Positions 1 through 10,636 are shown, counted from the stretch's first letter. The stretch: DNA of 64,000 nt from Gammaproteobacteria bacterium (GCA_016744375.1 JADGEM010000001.1:85349-149348); one strand, 5' to 3'. Numbers and translations: made by a program. The notes: generated by a model not told the origin, from the sequence alone.

Positions 1-826
1 AGTTTATATTTAAGGGATAGGTTAATTCAATGTTGAGCAGATGAATATTATCATTTAAACCAAGTGAGTTGATTACTTCATAGCAAATACTATAACTAGC
101 CCCACGAGTAACCACACCAAAACTGGCCAGTGTGTTAAAGTGAGTACTGAATCGATCGATTGAATTTTCTTGAAATTTTTGTAAACGAAGAATATGCTCC
201 CGATGATTATTGACTGCTCTTTTACCGACATTAATTAAATTGTCAGGATCTTTTTGAAAGCTGAATTCCTGTAAGGGCATATTGGATCGAGTTTGACTCC
301 GAGTAACCAGACTGGATTGATAGGCCAGTCGACCGGGAACAAAGATTAAAACGGGCAAGCGGATCTGTTCTGAAATATCAAATGCTTGTTGAACAAAATG
401 ATAGATACCCTGAACACCTGTCGGTTCCAGCAAGGGTAAATTAAACTGTGGTGCATACCAATGGACATCTTCTTCTCCTGTGCTGGTGCGAGCGCCGGGG
501 TCTGTACCGATGACTATCACCATACCGCCCTTTATTTGTGTTACTGCAGAATAATTTAACGGATCTGCAGCAATATTGAGTCCAACATGTTTCATAATCA
601 ATAAAGAACGAGCCCCACACAGGCTGGCTCCCATTACCGATAAAGCAGCAATATGTTCATTCAAGGCATGATTAATAATGTATTTTTGCTCTAGCTCTTG
701 TTCTTCAAGGACATTAATCACTCGATTAACGGGTGAGCCGGGGTAATGTGCAATATAATTGACCCCGGCATCCTGTGCGGCCCAGGCAATAGCATCATTT
801 CCGTCACCAAAACGTGTATCAGTCAT
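1..826 (-). CDS. Indolepyruvate:ferredoxin oxidoreductase alpha subunit-like protein (N-terminal part)
   Basis: Reading leftward from the ATG at 826, an open frame runs off the window edge, so only about 275 N-terminal residues are visible. They contain a GDGNDAIAWAA stretch, a YPGSPVNRVI segment and KHVGLNIAADPL, followed by GGMVIVIGTDPGARTS. This is the pattern of the N-terminal pyrimidine-binding half of IorA-type 2-oxoacid:ferredoxin oxidoreductases, which oxidatively decarboxylate aryl pyruvates with thiamine diphosphate and pass electrons to ferredoxin. The part that would carry the thiamine-diphosphate and iron-sulfur sites lies outside the window, so the exact substrate is not determinable. 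The start overlaps the end of the next gene upstream (ATGACTGA), which suggests translational coupling. Family assignment is confident; the specific enzyme is inferred. Confidence 0.75.
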   Translation of the reverse strand, partial: MTDTRFGDGNDAIAWAAQDAGVNYIAHYPGSPVNRVINVLEEQELEQKYIINHALNEHIAALSVMGASLCGARSLLIMKHVGLNIAADPLNYSAVTQIKGGMVIVIGTDPGARTSTGEEDVHWYAPQFNLPLLEPTGVQGIYHFVQQAFDISEQIRLPVLIFVPGRLAYQSSLVTRSQTRSNMPLQEFSFQKDPDNLINVGKRAVNNHREHILRLQKFQENSIDRFSTHFNTLASFGVVTRGASYSICYEVINSLGLNDNIHLLNIELTYPLNIN

Positions 827-1640
827 GAATACCTACTTCTTTGAGTTGTTCGTGGGCAAGTTGGAGGTGTTTAATCTTCCCAGGATGAAAATCCCTCTTG
901 AGGTAGGCCAGTAAAGACTGCCTCAATTGTTTCTTGACAGAAGCAAATTGCTTACTGAATTGACGCTTATATTGAATACTTTTCAGTAGAGAAATCTTAT
1001 CCTGCCGTAGTAGCATAAGTGAGCTGAGTGTAGACCACAATAACATGTCCAGGGAGGTCATAAAAAAAGCCAGTAGCCGGGTAGGGTAGTTGACACCAAT
1101 GGTTTTCATCACATCAAATGCCACAGTTCTATGCTCTACCTCTTCAGCTGAATGCCAGATGATCAGCTTTTTCATAGTGGGGTGCATATTTTTTAATAAT
1201 GCTGGATTGGTCAGAACGATATCAGCAATGGTTGCAGTATAATGTTCTGCGGCAGCAGTGAGGGCAATGCGCAGTTTTGGTGTTGCCATGTTTTCTATCA
1301 TTAAAGCATAGCGTTTGTAATAAGTTAAAAAACGGTTAATTTTATATCCTTGATGCTCAAGTACTTTGAAATATGATTCGTGTGCTTGTGCGTGTAATGA
1401 CTCCTGGCCACTAAAGGCTTTAATTTGTTCCAGTAGTTTCTCATCCTGGATCTGTGTTTTGAAATAAGCCACTGAACGGATAAAAAAACGTTCAAATTCT
1501 GGAAACAGCAAATTATAACCGTTAAAGTTATGGGTGATGACCGGGTTGTTGTAAAACCAGTATTTTGGTATATCAAAATCAAACTCAAACTCAGGCTGGC
1601 GAACCTTTATGCAATGTACGAGTTTTGTGTCTCTGTCCAT
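819..1640 (-). CDS. Ferritin-like metal-dependent hydrolase family protein (PF10118 type)
   Basis: A 273-residue protein that fits the 'predicted metal-dependent hydrolase' family (COG3687/PF10118). Helical segments carry a repeated carboxylate and histidine pattern: E50 in FPEFERFF, E80, H83 and H87 in GQESLHAQAH, E132 in AAEHYTA, and E166, E167 and H170 in SAEEVEHR. This arrangement looks like a di-iron site of the ferritin-like fold. No signal peptide or membrane segment is obvious. The biochemical role of the family is not established. Its stop codon overlaps the start of the IorA-like gene by eight bases, so the two are probably co-transcribed. Di-iron binding is my inference from the spacing of Glu and His residues. 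Confidence 0.8.
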   Translation of the reverse strand: MDRDTKLVHCIKVRQPEFEFDFDIPKYWFYNNPVITHNFNGYNLLFPEFERFFIRSVAYFKTQIQDEKLLEQIKAFSGQESLHAQAHESYFKVLEHQGYKINRFLTYYKRYALMIENMATPKLRIALTAAAEHYTATIADIVLTNPALLKNMHPTMKKLIIWHSAEEVEHRTVAFDVMKTIGVNYPTRLLAFFMTSLDMLLWSTLSSLMLLRQDKISLLKSIQYKRQFSKQFASVKKQLRQSLLAYLKRDFHPGKIKHLQLAHEQLKEVGIHD

Positions 1641-1709
1641 TTTAGAGTACCTGAGAGCTAGTGACTGTCCATTGGTTTATTAGGTTTTACGGATACGTGT
1701 GGACACTCG

Positions 1710-4700
1710 TTAACTTGAAAGCAATTGTTGAAAACGATTTTCCAGGGTGTCATCTTGTGAGTAATTACTCAGAGAAAACCACTCTAACTGCAATTCAAAA
1801 TTTGAAATAATATCTGAGTTGGAATCATTATTCTGTCTATTGTCAAGGTTTGAACTTCCTAGATTTGAATTGAGTAATTCCACTTGCATTTCCATGCGTG
1901 ATTGTTGAAATTCATCCGGTGTTTCTTTACCAAGTAAAATCTCATATTTAAGACAAAAATGTTGTTTTGCTTTTATTTCTTCCTGTATTGGAGTATTTTT
2001 TTCCATACCAATGGATTCAAGTGAATTTTTAAAGCGTTTACTCAGTTGAAATTTACGCATTTTGTTGGTATTGAGTGCTTGCCAGCGTTCACTGAATTCA
2101 TCTCTTGTTTCATCACTTGTATCGGTAGAAGCTTCAAGCTGTGTACATAATTCAGCTTCCTGGATAATTTGATTGAGTAATTGTTTTTCCTGCTCAATCT
2201 TGAGTGCTGTTGTTTTTTTCTGATAGACTTCCAGTGCAAGGGCATAACGTTTATTGACTTCTTTACTCAAAGATTTTGCCTGAGATTCAAGCTCAACCCA
2301 TAGGTTTTTAATATCAATGAAGGCATTATCAAGGTCTTTTTGATTCAGTGGCTGCTGATTAAGTGCTTCTAAATTTTCACATATTGCTTCTTTTTCTCTT
2401 AATTTCTCTGTGATAGCTATATTTTTTTGATCAATATTTTCCTGACGTTTATTAAAAATAATGTCGCATGCACTTCGGAATTTTTTCCAGAGTTTATTTC
2501 GTTGATAAGAAGACACAGGGCCGATTTTTTTCCAATCTGATTGATAGCTTTTGGCACTATTAATTGCATTACCTAAGTTGTCATCAATGGTGTCCTGTAA
2601 TGCTTCCACCTTATGGATGAGATCATAAAACTTGTCCTGATTGATATGCCATACTTTTTTAAGTTCATTACGAATTATATCAATGGCTTTGTCAAATCGG
2701 GTATTTAAGGAGCGATGATGCTTTCTATCAACAAAACCAATAGCACTCCACTCTTTTCTTGCTTGTCGGGTAATTTTATCAACCTGGATCCAGTCTATTG
2801 AGTGGTTTATTTCAGAGTCTTTTGAAGATGGCCACTCCATAGTCTGTATATAGTTTTCTAATTGCTCACAGAGTGCCTGCTTTGCTTGGAGATTATCCAG
2901 GCGTATTTCATTTTGTTTGTCAATGTATGGCTTGCATTGTTCATAGGCATTATTACAGGCGGTATTGAACCGTTGCCATATTTCTTCCTGGGTATGGCTG
3001 TGCATTGATTTCCATTGCTTTCTCAAATCCTTTACTTGTGAAATGATGTCTGTATATTCATTCTCAAAATTAGTGGAATTGTTAATAAGGTCATTAAGTT
3101 GCTCAGCTTTTATTGCTAAATTATCACGTTCATTGTCATGGGCCCAGTTGCGCCAGGATGATAAATCATCAAGCTGAGAGTGAATATTCAGGAGATCATT
3201 CAGATGTTTTGATTTTTCAATATCGGATATAAGATCAGATTTTTCAATGATTTTTCGTTGTTCCTTAAGTAATTTTTCAGCTTTTGATACCAGTCCATCC
3301 TTAATGACGGCTTTAACTTTATCTATTTGAATCGATATTGTGTCATTAAATTTCTTTGTGTTTTTTTGCTGAATGCTTAATTTTTCTTTGAGTGTTTCAA
3401 TGGTGGAGTCAAATTTTGTGCGCAGCTTAATCAGCTCATCGGGTTGATTATCATCATCATAGGCTGAAGTTTGATACAAATTAATAATTTGCTGCTGAAA
3501 TTTATTTTGTATTGCAGAAATAGATATTTCAAATATAAAACCATTTTTTTTGAGCATGTTTTCACATTGTTCTGTCAGTCTCTGAATTATTTTAAGGTTG
3601 TCACTATCGGTTTTATTTTCAAAACTTGTTTTTTCATCAGCCAGATCAAGAATTGACTGAAACTTGGAATTATAACTTGAGATAAGCTCATCATGGTTAA
3701 TTGTTTTAATAACCTTATCCCACTCTCCACCGAGATTAAGTATGGTTTTTTCACTTGTTTTTATAACTTCCTTTTCGGTATTATCCGGGGTATCAATTTC
3801 TCTGGCACTGAGTAAATTTTCTACTGCGTTAGATAAATTCTTGAGAAGAGTTTCAAGTGCTTGAATGGCATCCTGTTCTTTTTGCTGGTTCAATTCAAGC
3901 TTGTCAATCTCTAAAATAATATTGGAGCAGATGGCGTGATAGCGTTCTGTTGTTTCAGAATCAGCAAAATTCTGGATTTCACTCCAACGAGCAACATGAT
4001 TTTCAAATGTTGTTTTTTCCTGTAAGAGAAGATTGCGCTTTTGCAGTTTTTCCAGTTTGTTACAAATATCAACAACTTCTGTTGCCAGCAGAGCCGGGCG
4101 TAATTCGTCTTCGATAATATGATCGAGTTTTGTTTTTACAATTTTATAAACTCGCTTATCTTTACGTCTTGATTGTTTGGTGACCCGTTCGAGTGTGGAA
4201 CGTTTTGCTATTTGCTGAGCTGCCAGCTGTCGAATATGTGGATTGTTATCAGAAAGAGCGATATTGCCTAATAAAGGATCTCGGCTGATTTTCTTAATAG
4301 TAATTTCTCTTAATGAAGCATCATCGGCATTGGCAGCAACAAATTCAAGCAATGCTGAGTTGCGGCTTCCACGAATCATTTTTTCTCTGACATCATAATC
4401 AGGAACCGGGTGTTTCAAACCACAGAGGAGTTGAAACAGCCGGTTTTGTGCGGCCTCTTTGACCGTGCCATTTGTTCCTTTCATTATAATGGTCTGTAAT
4501 AAATCCAGATTATTGAGTTTATTTGCAGCAATGCTACGAATGGATTCATCTGAGTCGTTCATGGCAATACTGCCCAGAGTTTCCTGATCACTTACTGGCA
4601 ATTCCAGGACGGCTTTTTTTCTAACTTCAGGGTTTCGACTTTGCCATTTGTCTTTACTAAAAGAGGCTAGAAAAGGTTTAAAGAGTTTGTTTAATGCATT

Positions 4701-4715
4701 TTCTTTTTGAGCCAT
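1710..4715 (-). CDS. DUF349 repeat protein with HEAT-like N-terminus
   Basis: A 1001-residue, highly charged and largely helical protein. The first ~200 residues look like degenerate HEAT repeats (VRKKAVLELP, ESIRSIAANKL, HIRQLAAQQIAKR). The rest holds several DUF349 repeats, recognised by the recurring pattern W..iG...r...lW.rFr.acd, for example WKKIGPVSSYQRNKLWKKF and WSAIGFVDRKHHRSLNTRF. The family has no firmly known function; long coiled-coil character suggests a scaffolding role, but that is inference. No signal peptide is seen. Upstream is valS on the same strand, separated by about 200 bases with a small hairpin, so it may be a separate transcript. Confidence 0.8.
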   Translation of the reverse strand: MAQKENALNKLFKPFLASFSKDKWQSRNPEVRKKAVLELPVSDQETLGSIAMNDSDESIRSIAANKLNNLDLLQTIIMKGTNGTVKEAAQNRLFQLLCGLKHPVPDYDVREKMIRGSRNSALLEFVAANADDASLREITIKKISRDPLLGNIALSDNNPHIRQLAAQQIAKRSTLERVTKQSRRKDKRVYKIVKTKLDHIIEDELRPALLATEVVDICNKLEKLQKRNLLLQEKTTFENHVARWSEIQNFADSETTERYHAICSNIILEIDKLELNQQKEQDAIQALETLLKNLSNAVENLLSAREIDTPDNTEKEVIKTSEKTILNLGGEWDKVIKTINHDELISSYNSKFQSILDLADEKTSFENKTDSDNLKIIQRLTEQCENMLKKNGFIFEISISAIQNKFQQQIINLYQTSAYDDDNQPDELIKLRTKFDSTIETLKEKLSIQQKNTKKFNDTISIQIDKVKAVIKDGLVSKAEKLLKEQRKIIEKSDLISDIEKSKHLNDLLNIHSQLDDLSSWRNWAHDNERDNLAIKAEQLNDLINNSTNFENEYTDIISQVKDLRKQWKSMHSHTQEEIWQRFNTACNNAYEQCKPYIDKQNEIRLDNLQAKQALCEQLENYIQTMEWPSSKDSEINHSIDWIQVDKITRQARKEWSAIGFVDRKHHRSLNTRFDKAIDIIRNELKKVWHINQDKFYDLIHKVEALQDTIDDNLGNAINSAKSYQSDWKKIGPVSSYQRNKLWKKFRSACDIIFNKRQENIDQKNIAITEKLREKEAICENLEALNQQPLNQKDLDNAFIDIKNLWVELESQAKSLSKEVNKRYALALEVYQKKTTALKIEQEKQLLNQIIQEAELCTQLEASTDTSDETRDEFSERWQALNTNKMRKFQLSKRFKNSLESIGMEKNTPIQEEIKAKQHFCLKYEILLGKETPDEFQQSRMEMQVELLNSNLGSSNLDNRQNNDSNSDIISNFELQLEWFSLSNYSQDDTLENRFQQLLSS

Positions 4716-4877
4716 GAGAAATTACCTTGAACTGTCCTATGAAGTTAATTTTCATAACAGGAATTATAGGGAGGGCAGGCTGGTTTGAAATGCTCAGCAC
4801 GCCTTACCCTACTTGTTTCCAGTTATTAATAAGTCCAGACCTTGTTGCCTGTTGAGTCAATCAGGTCAAAGGTCGGA

Positions 4878-4896
4878 AGAGTAATCTTGTATTACT
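4878..4896 (-). terminator. Possible weak hairpin terminator after valS
   Basis: Perfect 7-bp inverted repeat GAGTAAT/ATTACTC with a 5-nt loop, 18 bases beyond the valS stop codon. There is no U-rich tail on the minus strand, so it may only be a pausing or mRNA-end structure. Confidence 0.3.
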
Positions 4897-4913
4897 CCAG
4901 AATAAAGAAAGCG

Positions 4914-7727
4914 TTATGACAAAGTTTTTAGTTTTTCAAGCTGTTCAGTAAGGCTATTGAGCTTACTTTGGGCATCTGATAATTTCTGGCGTTCCAGAGC
5001 AACTACTTTTTCTGGTGCGCGACTAACAAAATTTTCATTTGATAACTTGCCTTCAAGACTCTTAATAAAGCCCTGGCTAATATTAATTTCTTTGTTAAGT
5101 CTTTCTCTTTCAGCATTGACATCAATGAGACCAGCCATCGGGATAAGCACCTGCATCTCTCCTACAAGCGCAGTTGACGATTCAGGTACGGTATCCTCTT
5201 TTTCTAGCCAGGTAATGCTTTCTAATCGGGCCAATTTTTTCAGCATTTTTTCATTGTTTAATAAATTTTCTTTATCAGATTCTGAGCCATTTTGTAATAA
5301 GACGTTGAGAAGCTTTCCAGGTTTAATATCATAGCCGCTGCGGATCTGACGGACACCCAGTACAAATTGTTGCAGCCAGCTCATCTCATCTAAGGCGGAT
5401 TGATCAATAATATCATTGTCAGGAGTAGGGTATTTCTGAAGCATAATAGTGTCTTCGGTAACTCCGGATAATGGCGCAACCCGCTGCCAGATTTCTTCAG
5501 TAATATAGGGCATAATTGGGTGAGTGATGCGCAGGAGATTTTCAAGCACGTGAACCAGGGTATAGCGAGTGCCCTGTTGTTGAGCTGAGCTTTCCTTATC
5601 CAGGGTTTCCTTGTTCGAGCTTAATACTGATTTTGAGAGCTCCAGATACCAGTCACAATATTCGTTCCAGGTGAATTCATAAATTGCCTTAGCTGCTAAA
5701 TCAAGACGGTAAGTGTTCAGGGAATCAATCACTTGTTTTTTAGTTTCCTGAAGACGAGATAGGATCCATTTATCAGCAAGACTGAAGATCATGTCATTGT
5801 TTTTTTCTTTACCACCAATGCCGCAGTCATGGCCCTCAGTATTCATCAGTACATATCGGGAAGCATTCCATAGTTTGTTGCAAAAGTTGCGATAACCCTC
5901 AATTCGTCCCATATCGAATTTGATATCACGTCCCGTCGTTGCCTGGATTGCAAAGGTGAAACGTAAAGCATCGGTACCATAAGAAGGGATCCCTCCTTTA
6001 AATTCTTTGCGGGTTGCTTTTTCGATTTTTTTGGCCATTTGCGGCTGCATCATGCCTCTGGTTCGTTTCTCAACCAGCGTTTCTAATTCGATACCATCAA
6101 TTAAGTCGATAGGATCGAGGACATTACCCTTGGATTTAGACATTTTATGCCCATGAGAATCTCTGACCAGTCCATGAACATAAACTTCTTTAAAAGGAAC
6201 ATTACCTGTAAATTTGAGTCCCATCATAATCATTCTGGCAACCCAGAAAAAGATAATATCAAAGCCGGTTACTAAAACATTAGTCGGATAAAATGCATCA
6301 AATTCAGGTGTCTTCTCCGGCCACCCTAAAGTAGAGAAGGGCCATAAGGCAGAGGAAAACCAGGTATCAAGTACATCGTCATCTTGTCTTAGTTTTAAAG
6401 AGTTGTCTAACTGGTATTTTTCACGAACGGCTTGTTCATCATGCCCAACATAGACTTTGCCTTCATCGTCATACCAGGCAGGGATTCGATGCCCCCACCA
6501 GATTTGGCGAGAAATACACCAGTCTTCAATATTATTCATCCACTCAAAATAGGTGTTTTTCCAGTTGTCTGGAACAAATTTAATATCGCCGTCCTGGACG
6601 GCTTTAATGGCTGGCTCAGCCAAAGGAGCAACTTTTACATACCATTGATCAGTCAAATAAGGTTCAATCACAGCACCAGAACGATCGCCTCTTGGTACCA
6701 TCAAACGATGATCTTTAATTTTTACCAGTAAACCAGACTGCTCCAGATCTTTGATGATGGCTTTGCGGGCCACGTAACGATCCATTCCCTGATATTTTTC
6801 AGGTGCATTATCATTGATAGCGGCATCCACAGTAAATATATTGATTATGTCCAGGTCATGCCGCTTGCCCATTTCATAGTCATTAAAGTCGTGTGCTGGT
6901 GTGATTTTGACACAGCCTGTTCCAAATTCAGGATCGACGTAATCATCAGCAATAATCGGAATTTCTCTATCTGTTAATGGTAACTTTATGGTTTTACCAA
7001 TTATAGCCTGATAACGCTCATCCTCAGGATGAACGGCGACAGCAGTATCACCTAACATTGTCTCTGGTCGTGTGGTGGCAACAATGAGTGAGTCACTGCC
7101 ATCGCTTAAAGGATAGCGCATGTGCCAGAAGTGGCCATTTTCTTCTTCTGAAAAAACTTCTAAATCAGAAACCGCGGTATGTAACACCGGATCCCAGTTA
7201 ACCAGTCGTTTACCGCGATAAATTAAATCTTCCTCATAAAGCTTTACAAAGACTTCTTTAACCGCCTCAGAAAGGCCTTCATCCATAGTAAAACGTTCTC
7301 GTTGCCAATCCAGAGAAGCACCCATACGTCTGAGCTGCTTGGTAATGGTATTCCCTGACTCTTTCTTCCAGCTCCATGTTTTTTCAATAAATGCATCTCG
7401 TCCGACATCATGGCGAGTCTGACCTTCAGCATTTATAATGCGTTCAACCACCATTTGTGTTGCGATGCCTGCATGGTCTGTACCTGGTTGCCAAAGTGTT
7501 TTGTCACCCTGCATTCGGTGAAATCGTGTCAGGGTGTCCATGATAGTATCTTGAAAAGCATGCCCCATATGCAGACTGCCTGTCACATTCGGTGGAGGGA
7601 TCATAATGCAGTAACTGTCTTTTTTTGAAGTTTCAGTAGAGTTCAAATCAGGGGAGAAATAACCATTACTTTCCCAGGTTTCATACCAGCGTTGTTCTAT
7701 TGCATGGGGATTGTATATTTTTTCCAT
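4914..7727 (-). CDS. valS: Valyl-tRNA synthetase
   Basis: Charges tRNA-Val with valine in the cytoplasm. The 937-residue length matches bacterial ValRS. The class I HIGH signature appears as [14 protein letters not shown] near residue 45-58, and the KMSKS signature as KMSKSKGN from residue 528. Between them lies the editing domain with [15 protein letters not shown]. The C-terminus has the tRNA-contacting coiled coil ([26 protein letters not shown], split here as [10 protein letters not shown] and [11 protein letters not shown]) typical of ValRS. The gene follows holC and an acidic hypothetical gene on the same strand, close to the common gammaproteobacterial order pepA-holC-valS. A strong inverted repeat at 7838-7862 separates it from the upstream genes, so it may have its own promoter. 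Confidence 0.98.
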   Translation of the reverse strand: MEKIYNPHAIEQRWYETWESNGYFSPDLNSTETSKKDSYCIMIPPPNVTGSLHMGHAFQDTIMDTLTRFHRMQGDKTLWQPGTDHAGIATQMVVERIINAEGQTRHDVGRDAFIEKTWSWKKESGNTITKQLRRMGASLDWQRERFTMDEGLSEAVKEVFVKLYEEDLIYRGKRLVNWDPVLHTAVSDLEVFSEEENGHFWHMRYPLSDGSDSLIVATTRPETMLGDTAVAVHPEDERYQAIIGKTIKLPLTDREIPIIADDYVDPEFGTGCVKITPAHDFNDYEMGKRHDLDIINIFTVDAAINDNAPEKYQGMDRYVARKAIIKDLEQSGLLVKIKDHRLMVPRGDRSGAVIEPYLTDQWYVKVAPLAEPAIKAVQDGDIKFVPDNWKNTYFEWMNNIEDWCISRQIWWGHRIPAWYDDEGKVYVGHDEQAVREKYQLDNSLKLRQDDDVLDTWFSSALWPFSTLGWPEKTPEFDAFYPTNVLVTGFDIIFFWVARMIMMGLKFTGNVPFKEVYVHGLVRDSHGHKMSKSKGNVLDPIDLIDGIELETLVEKRTRGMMQPQMAKKIEKATRKEFKGGIPSYGTDALRFTFAIQATTGRDIKFDMGRIEGYRNFCNKLWNASRYVLMNTEGHDCGIGGKEKNNDMIFSLADKWILSRLQETKKQVIDSLNTYRLDLAAKAIYEFTWNEYCDWYLELSKSVLSSNKETLDKESSAQQQGTRYTLVHVLENLLRITHPIMPYITEEIWQRVAPLSGVTEDTIMLQKYPTPDNDIIDQSALDEMSWLQQFVLGVRQIRSGYDIKPGKLLNVLLQNGSESDKENLLNNEKMLKKLARLESITWLEKEDTVPESSTALVGEMQVLIPMAGLIDVNAERERLNKEINISQGFIKSLEGKLSNENFVSRAPEKVVALERQKLSDAQSKLNSLTEQLEKLKTLS

Positions 7728-7837
7728 AGTTGCGGTTTTCTCTCAAATATTAGTTTTTCTGAATGAATTTGTCTGAATAGGACAGAAAAATTAGACCTGA
7801 TATTATAGTATGATCTCTGGGGAAAGGTAATACTTTT

Positions 7838-7862
7838 ATGCAGACAATTTGCTTGTCTGCAT
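7838..7862. terminator. Perfect 10-bp hairpin between the holC operon and valS
   Basis: ATGCAGACAA and TTGTCTGCAT form a perfect stem around a 5-nt loop (TTTGC). It lies about 50 bases beyond the stop of the gene at 7912-8682 and 110 bases before valS. Neither strand shows a long U tract, so it may be a terminator lacking a tail, an attenuator for valS or a protein-binding site. The structure is seen directly; its role is inferred. Confidence 0.45.
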
Positions 7863-7911
7863 TATAAATAATTTCTACGTGACTTTAAGGCGAGGTTGAT
7901 TATGAAAGTGC

Positions 7912-8682
7912 TTACTTCTTAGGCAGGTTATCAAATAGCTCGTTAATTTCAGATTTTACTGAATCCAGTAGACTGGTTTTGAGTTCATTGATTTTTGTTT
8001 CAATTTGTTTTGTCATCTGTTTTTTCAATTGTGCTTTTAATTGATTCATTTGAATATTTTTGGATTCACTTTGTTCAAACTTGTGCAGATGCTCTGGTTC
8101 AGTAATAGAAGCGACTTTCTGTTCTAACTCTTTTACTGAATCAGCAAAACCATCCATATCAAACTGATCATCATCATCATCAAAATCAGAAATATAATTA
8201 TCCAGATCGACTGAGTTAGAGCCATCAGCAGGTGAAGAGCCATCAGCGGGTAAAGAGCCATCAGCAAGCAAAAAGTCTTTAGCTGGAGATGTATCTCTGT
8301 CACCCTGCAAAGTTAAAGAATCAAAGTCAGAAAGAGACTCGCCAATGGGCACAGGGTCTGTTTCGTTCTCATCAACAACTGTAATCGTTCCGTTAAGCAC
8401 AGGTAGGTTAATCGGAGATATTGCATCGTTGTTATAAGGAATATCTGCTTGTTGAATTGGGTATTCAAACTGATCTGAATTGTCTTTATCAACTGTTTTT
8501 AGTGTCGGAATTATTTCTTCGTCAGCTGTATTTTCTGAATCGTCAATTGATTGCTTGATCAATTGCTCAGCAGATTTTAAGTTGATCCCTTCTTTATCAA
8601 GCAAGCCTTTCAAATCACCCATGGCTGAGGTAAACCGGCTGCCCTTGTTGTTGTCTTCGTCATTCACAAATAATGATACCAA
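7912..8682 (-). CDS. Hypothetical acidic protein between holC and valS
   Basis: A 256-residue protein I do not recognise. The N-terminal third is polar, the middle is very acidic (DNYISDFDDDDDQFDMDGF), and the C-terminal ~60 residues are predicted helical, with many Lys, Glu and Gln (LKAQLKKQMTKQIETKINEL), consistent with a coiled coil. Around residues 138-155 it has a threefold ADGS repeat encoded by 18-bp tandem units. There is no signal peptide or membrane segment. It starts 18 bases after the holC stop and so is probably in the pepA-holC transcript. An alternative start is the GTG encoding Val6 (VNDEDNNKG). Function unknown; position suggests co-expression with DNA polymerase clamp-loader and tRNA-charging genes, nothing more. 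Confidence 0.6.
   Translation of the reverse strand: MVSLFVNDEDNNKGSRFTSAMGDLKGLLDKEGINLKSAEQLIKQSIDDSENTADEEIIPTLKTVDKDNSDQFEYPIQQADIPYNNDAISPINLPVLNGTITVVDENETDPVPIGESLSDFDSLTLQGDRDTSPAKDFLLADGSLPADGSSPADGSNSVDLDNYISDFDDDDDQFDMDGFADSVKELEQKVASITEPEHLHKFEQSESKNIQMNQLKAQLKKQMTKQIETKINELKTSLLDSVKSEINELFDNLPKK
8218..8271. repeat. Three 18-bp tandem units inside the acidic hypothetical gene
   Basis: The motif AGAGCCATCAGC recurs at 8218, 8236 and 8254, an exact 18-bp period, encoding repeated ADGS(L/S/N) segments. Unit number could vary without changing the reading frame. Confidence 0.85.
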
Positions 8683-8700
8683 AATAGATAATTGTAACTA

Positions 8701-9138
8701 CTATAAATCATACTTATTCAAAGTATAACCCTGCTGAAGGTAGGAACGATAGCGACTTCTGGCAATTTCTTTTTCATCGCTCTCTTTGCCTACTAATTCC
8801 GCTACCCGCTCAAATTGTTTAAAAAAAACGGGTATGTTTGCTGTTAAGTTTATTAATAAATGTTTATACGAGCTCGAGACTTCATCATTACTGATAATAA
8901 CAGGGTACGGATATGAAGTTTCAATATCTGTTTTATTCAGTCGATTTTCATGAGCAATAAAACTATCTGTTTTAAATGTCCACAAAAGGTCATCCAGCTG
9001 CTGAGCTTGATCTGAAGACTCTGTGTAGATAAATACATTCATTTGTTGAGTCAGTGCTTTTTCACAGAGTTGACAAACCATCTGGTTAATATTTCGATGT
9101 GAACTTTCACCTAAGATGTAAAAATCAATTTGTGTCAT
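8701..9138 (-). CDS. holC: DNA polymerase III chi subunit
   Basis: The 145-residue protein matches HolC, the clamp-loader accessory subunit that links DNA polymerase III to single-strand binding protein. Visible family features are the start MTQIDFYIL, the CQLCEKAL helix, the segment QAQQLDDLLWTFKTDSFIAH, PVIIS, and the C-terminal ARSRYRSYLQQGY. It lies four bases after pepA, the usual arrangement in gammaproteobacteria, so translation is probably coupled to pepA. Length is normal. Confidence 0.93.
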   Translation of the reverse strand: MTQIDFYILGESSHRNINQMVCQLCEKALTQQMNVFIYTESSDQAQQLDDLLWTFKTDSFIAHENRLNKTDIETSYPYPVIISNDEVSSSYKHLLINLTANIPVFFKQFERVAELVGKESDEKEIARSRYRSYLQQGYTLNKYDL

Positions 9139-9142
9139 TTTG

Positions 9143-10636
9143 TTAGTTTTCTAATTGATCAATGACATATTGGGTTAATAAGGAGACCGGGCGACCGGTA
9201 GATCCCTTGTTTGCACCTGATTCCCAGGCTATACCAGCAATATCAAGATGTGCCCAATTGTACTTTTTGCAAAAAGCAGAAAGAAAAACAGCCGCAGTGA
9301 CAGAACCGGCTTCTTTACCGCCGATATTGGCTAAATCTGCAAAATTACTCTTTAATTGTTCCTGGTATTCATCCCATAAAGGCATTTCCCAAACTCGGTC
9401 ACCAGTTACCTTCCCGGCGTTAAGCAGCTCGTGACATAAGGGGCTGTGGTTACTGTATAATGCAGCGGCATGTTTACCCAGGGCTACGACACAGGCGCCG
9501 GTCAGTGTTGCCACATCTATAACAACGGATGGGTTAAAGCGTTCGCAATAACTTAGAGCATCACACAATATCAGTCGACCTTCGGCATCTGTATTTAATA
9601 CCTCTATGGTGGTTCCAGAATAGCTTGTAATAATATCACCAGGTTTACTAGCCAGTCCATCAGGGAGATTTTCAGTTGCCGGTATGACTGCAACAATATT
9701 TACTTCAAGTTGTAATTCAGCGATAGCATTGAGCGTGCCGAGTACTGTGGCTGCACCGCACATATCATATTTCATTTCATCCATGGCGGCTCCGGGTTTT
9801 AATGAAATACCTCCGGAATCAAATGTAACTCCCTTACCAACAAGACAGATTGGTGGGGTTGTTGGATCACCGTTTAAAAAATTCATGACGATTAATTTTG
9901 CTGGTTGACGACTGCCTTTTGAAACGGATAGAAAGGCATTCATACCCATTTCTTCTAATTGTTCCTCTTCAAAAATCTCTGCACTGAGGTTGGAATAGAC
10001 GCGACTGAGGTTTTTGGCTCGTTCGGCCAGGTAAGAAGGGGTGCAGATATTACCGGGCATATTACCCAGATCTTTGGCCACTTTTATACCCTGGGTAATC
10101 GCCATTCCTTCACGTACTGCCTGTTCACCATCAGCCAGATCACGGCGGTTTGGGACGGTTAGGACAATTTTTCTCAAAGGACGTCGTGCAGTGTCTTTTT
10201 TACTTTTGAGTTGATCAAATCGATAAAGTGAATTTTGTGCGGCTTCAATTGCATGACGAATCCGTTGGGAGCTGCTGCATCCCTTTACTGGGAGTTCAGT
10301 CAGATAAAAAACGGCTTCCATTGAGCCGGTATCATTTAAAGTGCTGACGGCATGGGAAATGATTTTTCGATATTGAGTAAAGTTAAGATCACGTTCACGA
10401 CCACAGCCAACCAATAAAATGCGATCGCAGAGTGTATTGCCAATATTATGTAACAATAAAGTTTGTCCTGCTTTGCCTTCTAAATCGCCTCGTCGGATCA
10501 GGCTGGAGATGTAACCGTCGGTTAAATCATCCAGTCTCTGAGCTGAAGGGGTTAATCGCCTGGGCTCATAAACTCCAACAACAACACAGGCGGTGCGTTG
10601 TTTCTCAGGGCTTCCGCTTTTTACACTAAATTCCAT
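9143..10636 (-). CDS. pepA: Leucyl aminopeptidase (cytosolic, M17 family)
   Basis: A 497-residue M17 metallopeptidase that removes N-terminal residues from peptides using two metal ions. The signature NTDAEGRL begins at N348, with D350 and E352 as metal ligands. Other family landmarks are the metal-binding [11 protein letters not shown] with its catalytic Lys, the DMCGAA segment and the C-terminal HLDIAGIAW. In E. coli PepA also binds DNA as XerC/D accessory factor and carAB repressor; whether this one does cannot be told from sequence. It is the first gene of a minus-strand group with holC, divergent from lptF. Confidence 0.96.
   Translation of the reverse strand: MEFSVKSGSPEKQRTACVVVGVYEPRRLTPSAQRLDDLTDGYISSLIRRGDLEGKAGQTLLLHNIGNTLCDRILLVGCGRERDLNFTQYRKIISHAVSTLNDTGSMEAVFYLTELPVKGCSSSQRIRHAIEAAQNSLYRFDQLKSKKDTARRPLRKIVLTVPNRRDLADGEQAVREGMAITQGIKVAKDLGNMPGNICTPSYLAERAKNLSRVYSNLSAEIFEEEQLEEMGMNAFLSVSKGSRQPAKLIVMNFLNGDPTTPPICLVGKGVTFDSGGISLKPGAAMDEMKYDMCGAATVLGTLNAIAELQLEVNIVAVIPATENLPDGLASKPGDIITSYSGTTIEVLNTDAEGRLILCDALSYCERFNPSVVIDVATLTGACVVALGKHAAALYSNHSPLCHELLNAGKVTGDRVWEMPLWDEYQEQLKSNFADLANIGGKEAGSVTAAVFLSAFCKKYNWAHLDIAGIAWESGANKGSTGRPVSLLTQYVIDQLEN

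Noticed and set aside
9162..10629. Plus-strand open frames opposite pepA and opposite other large genes
   Set aside because: They are antisense shadows with no recognisable domains, no ribosome-binding sites and low-complexity or random composition.
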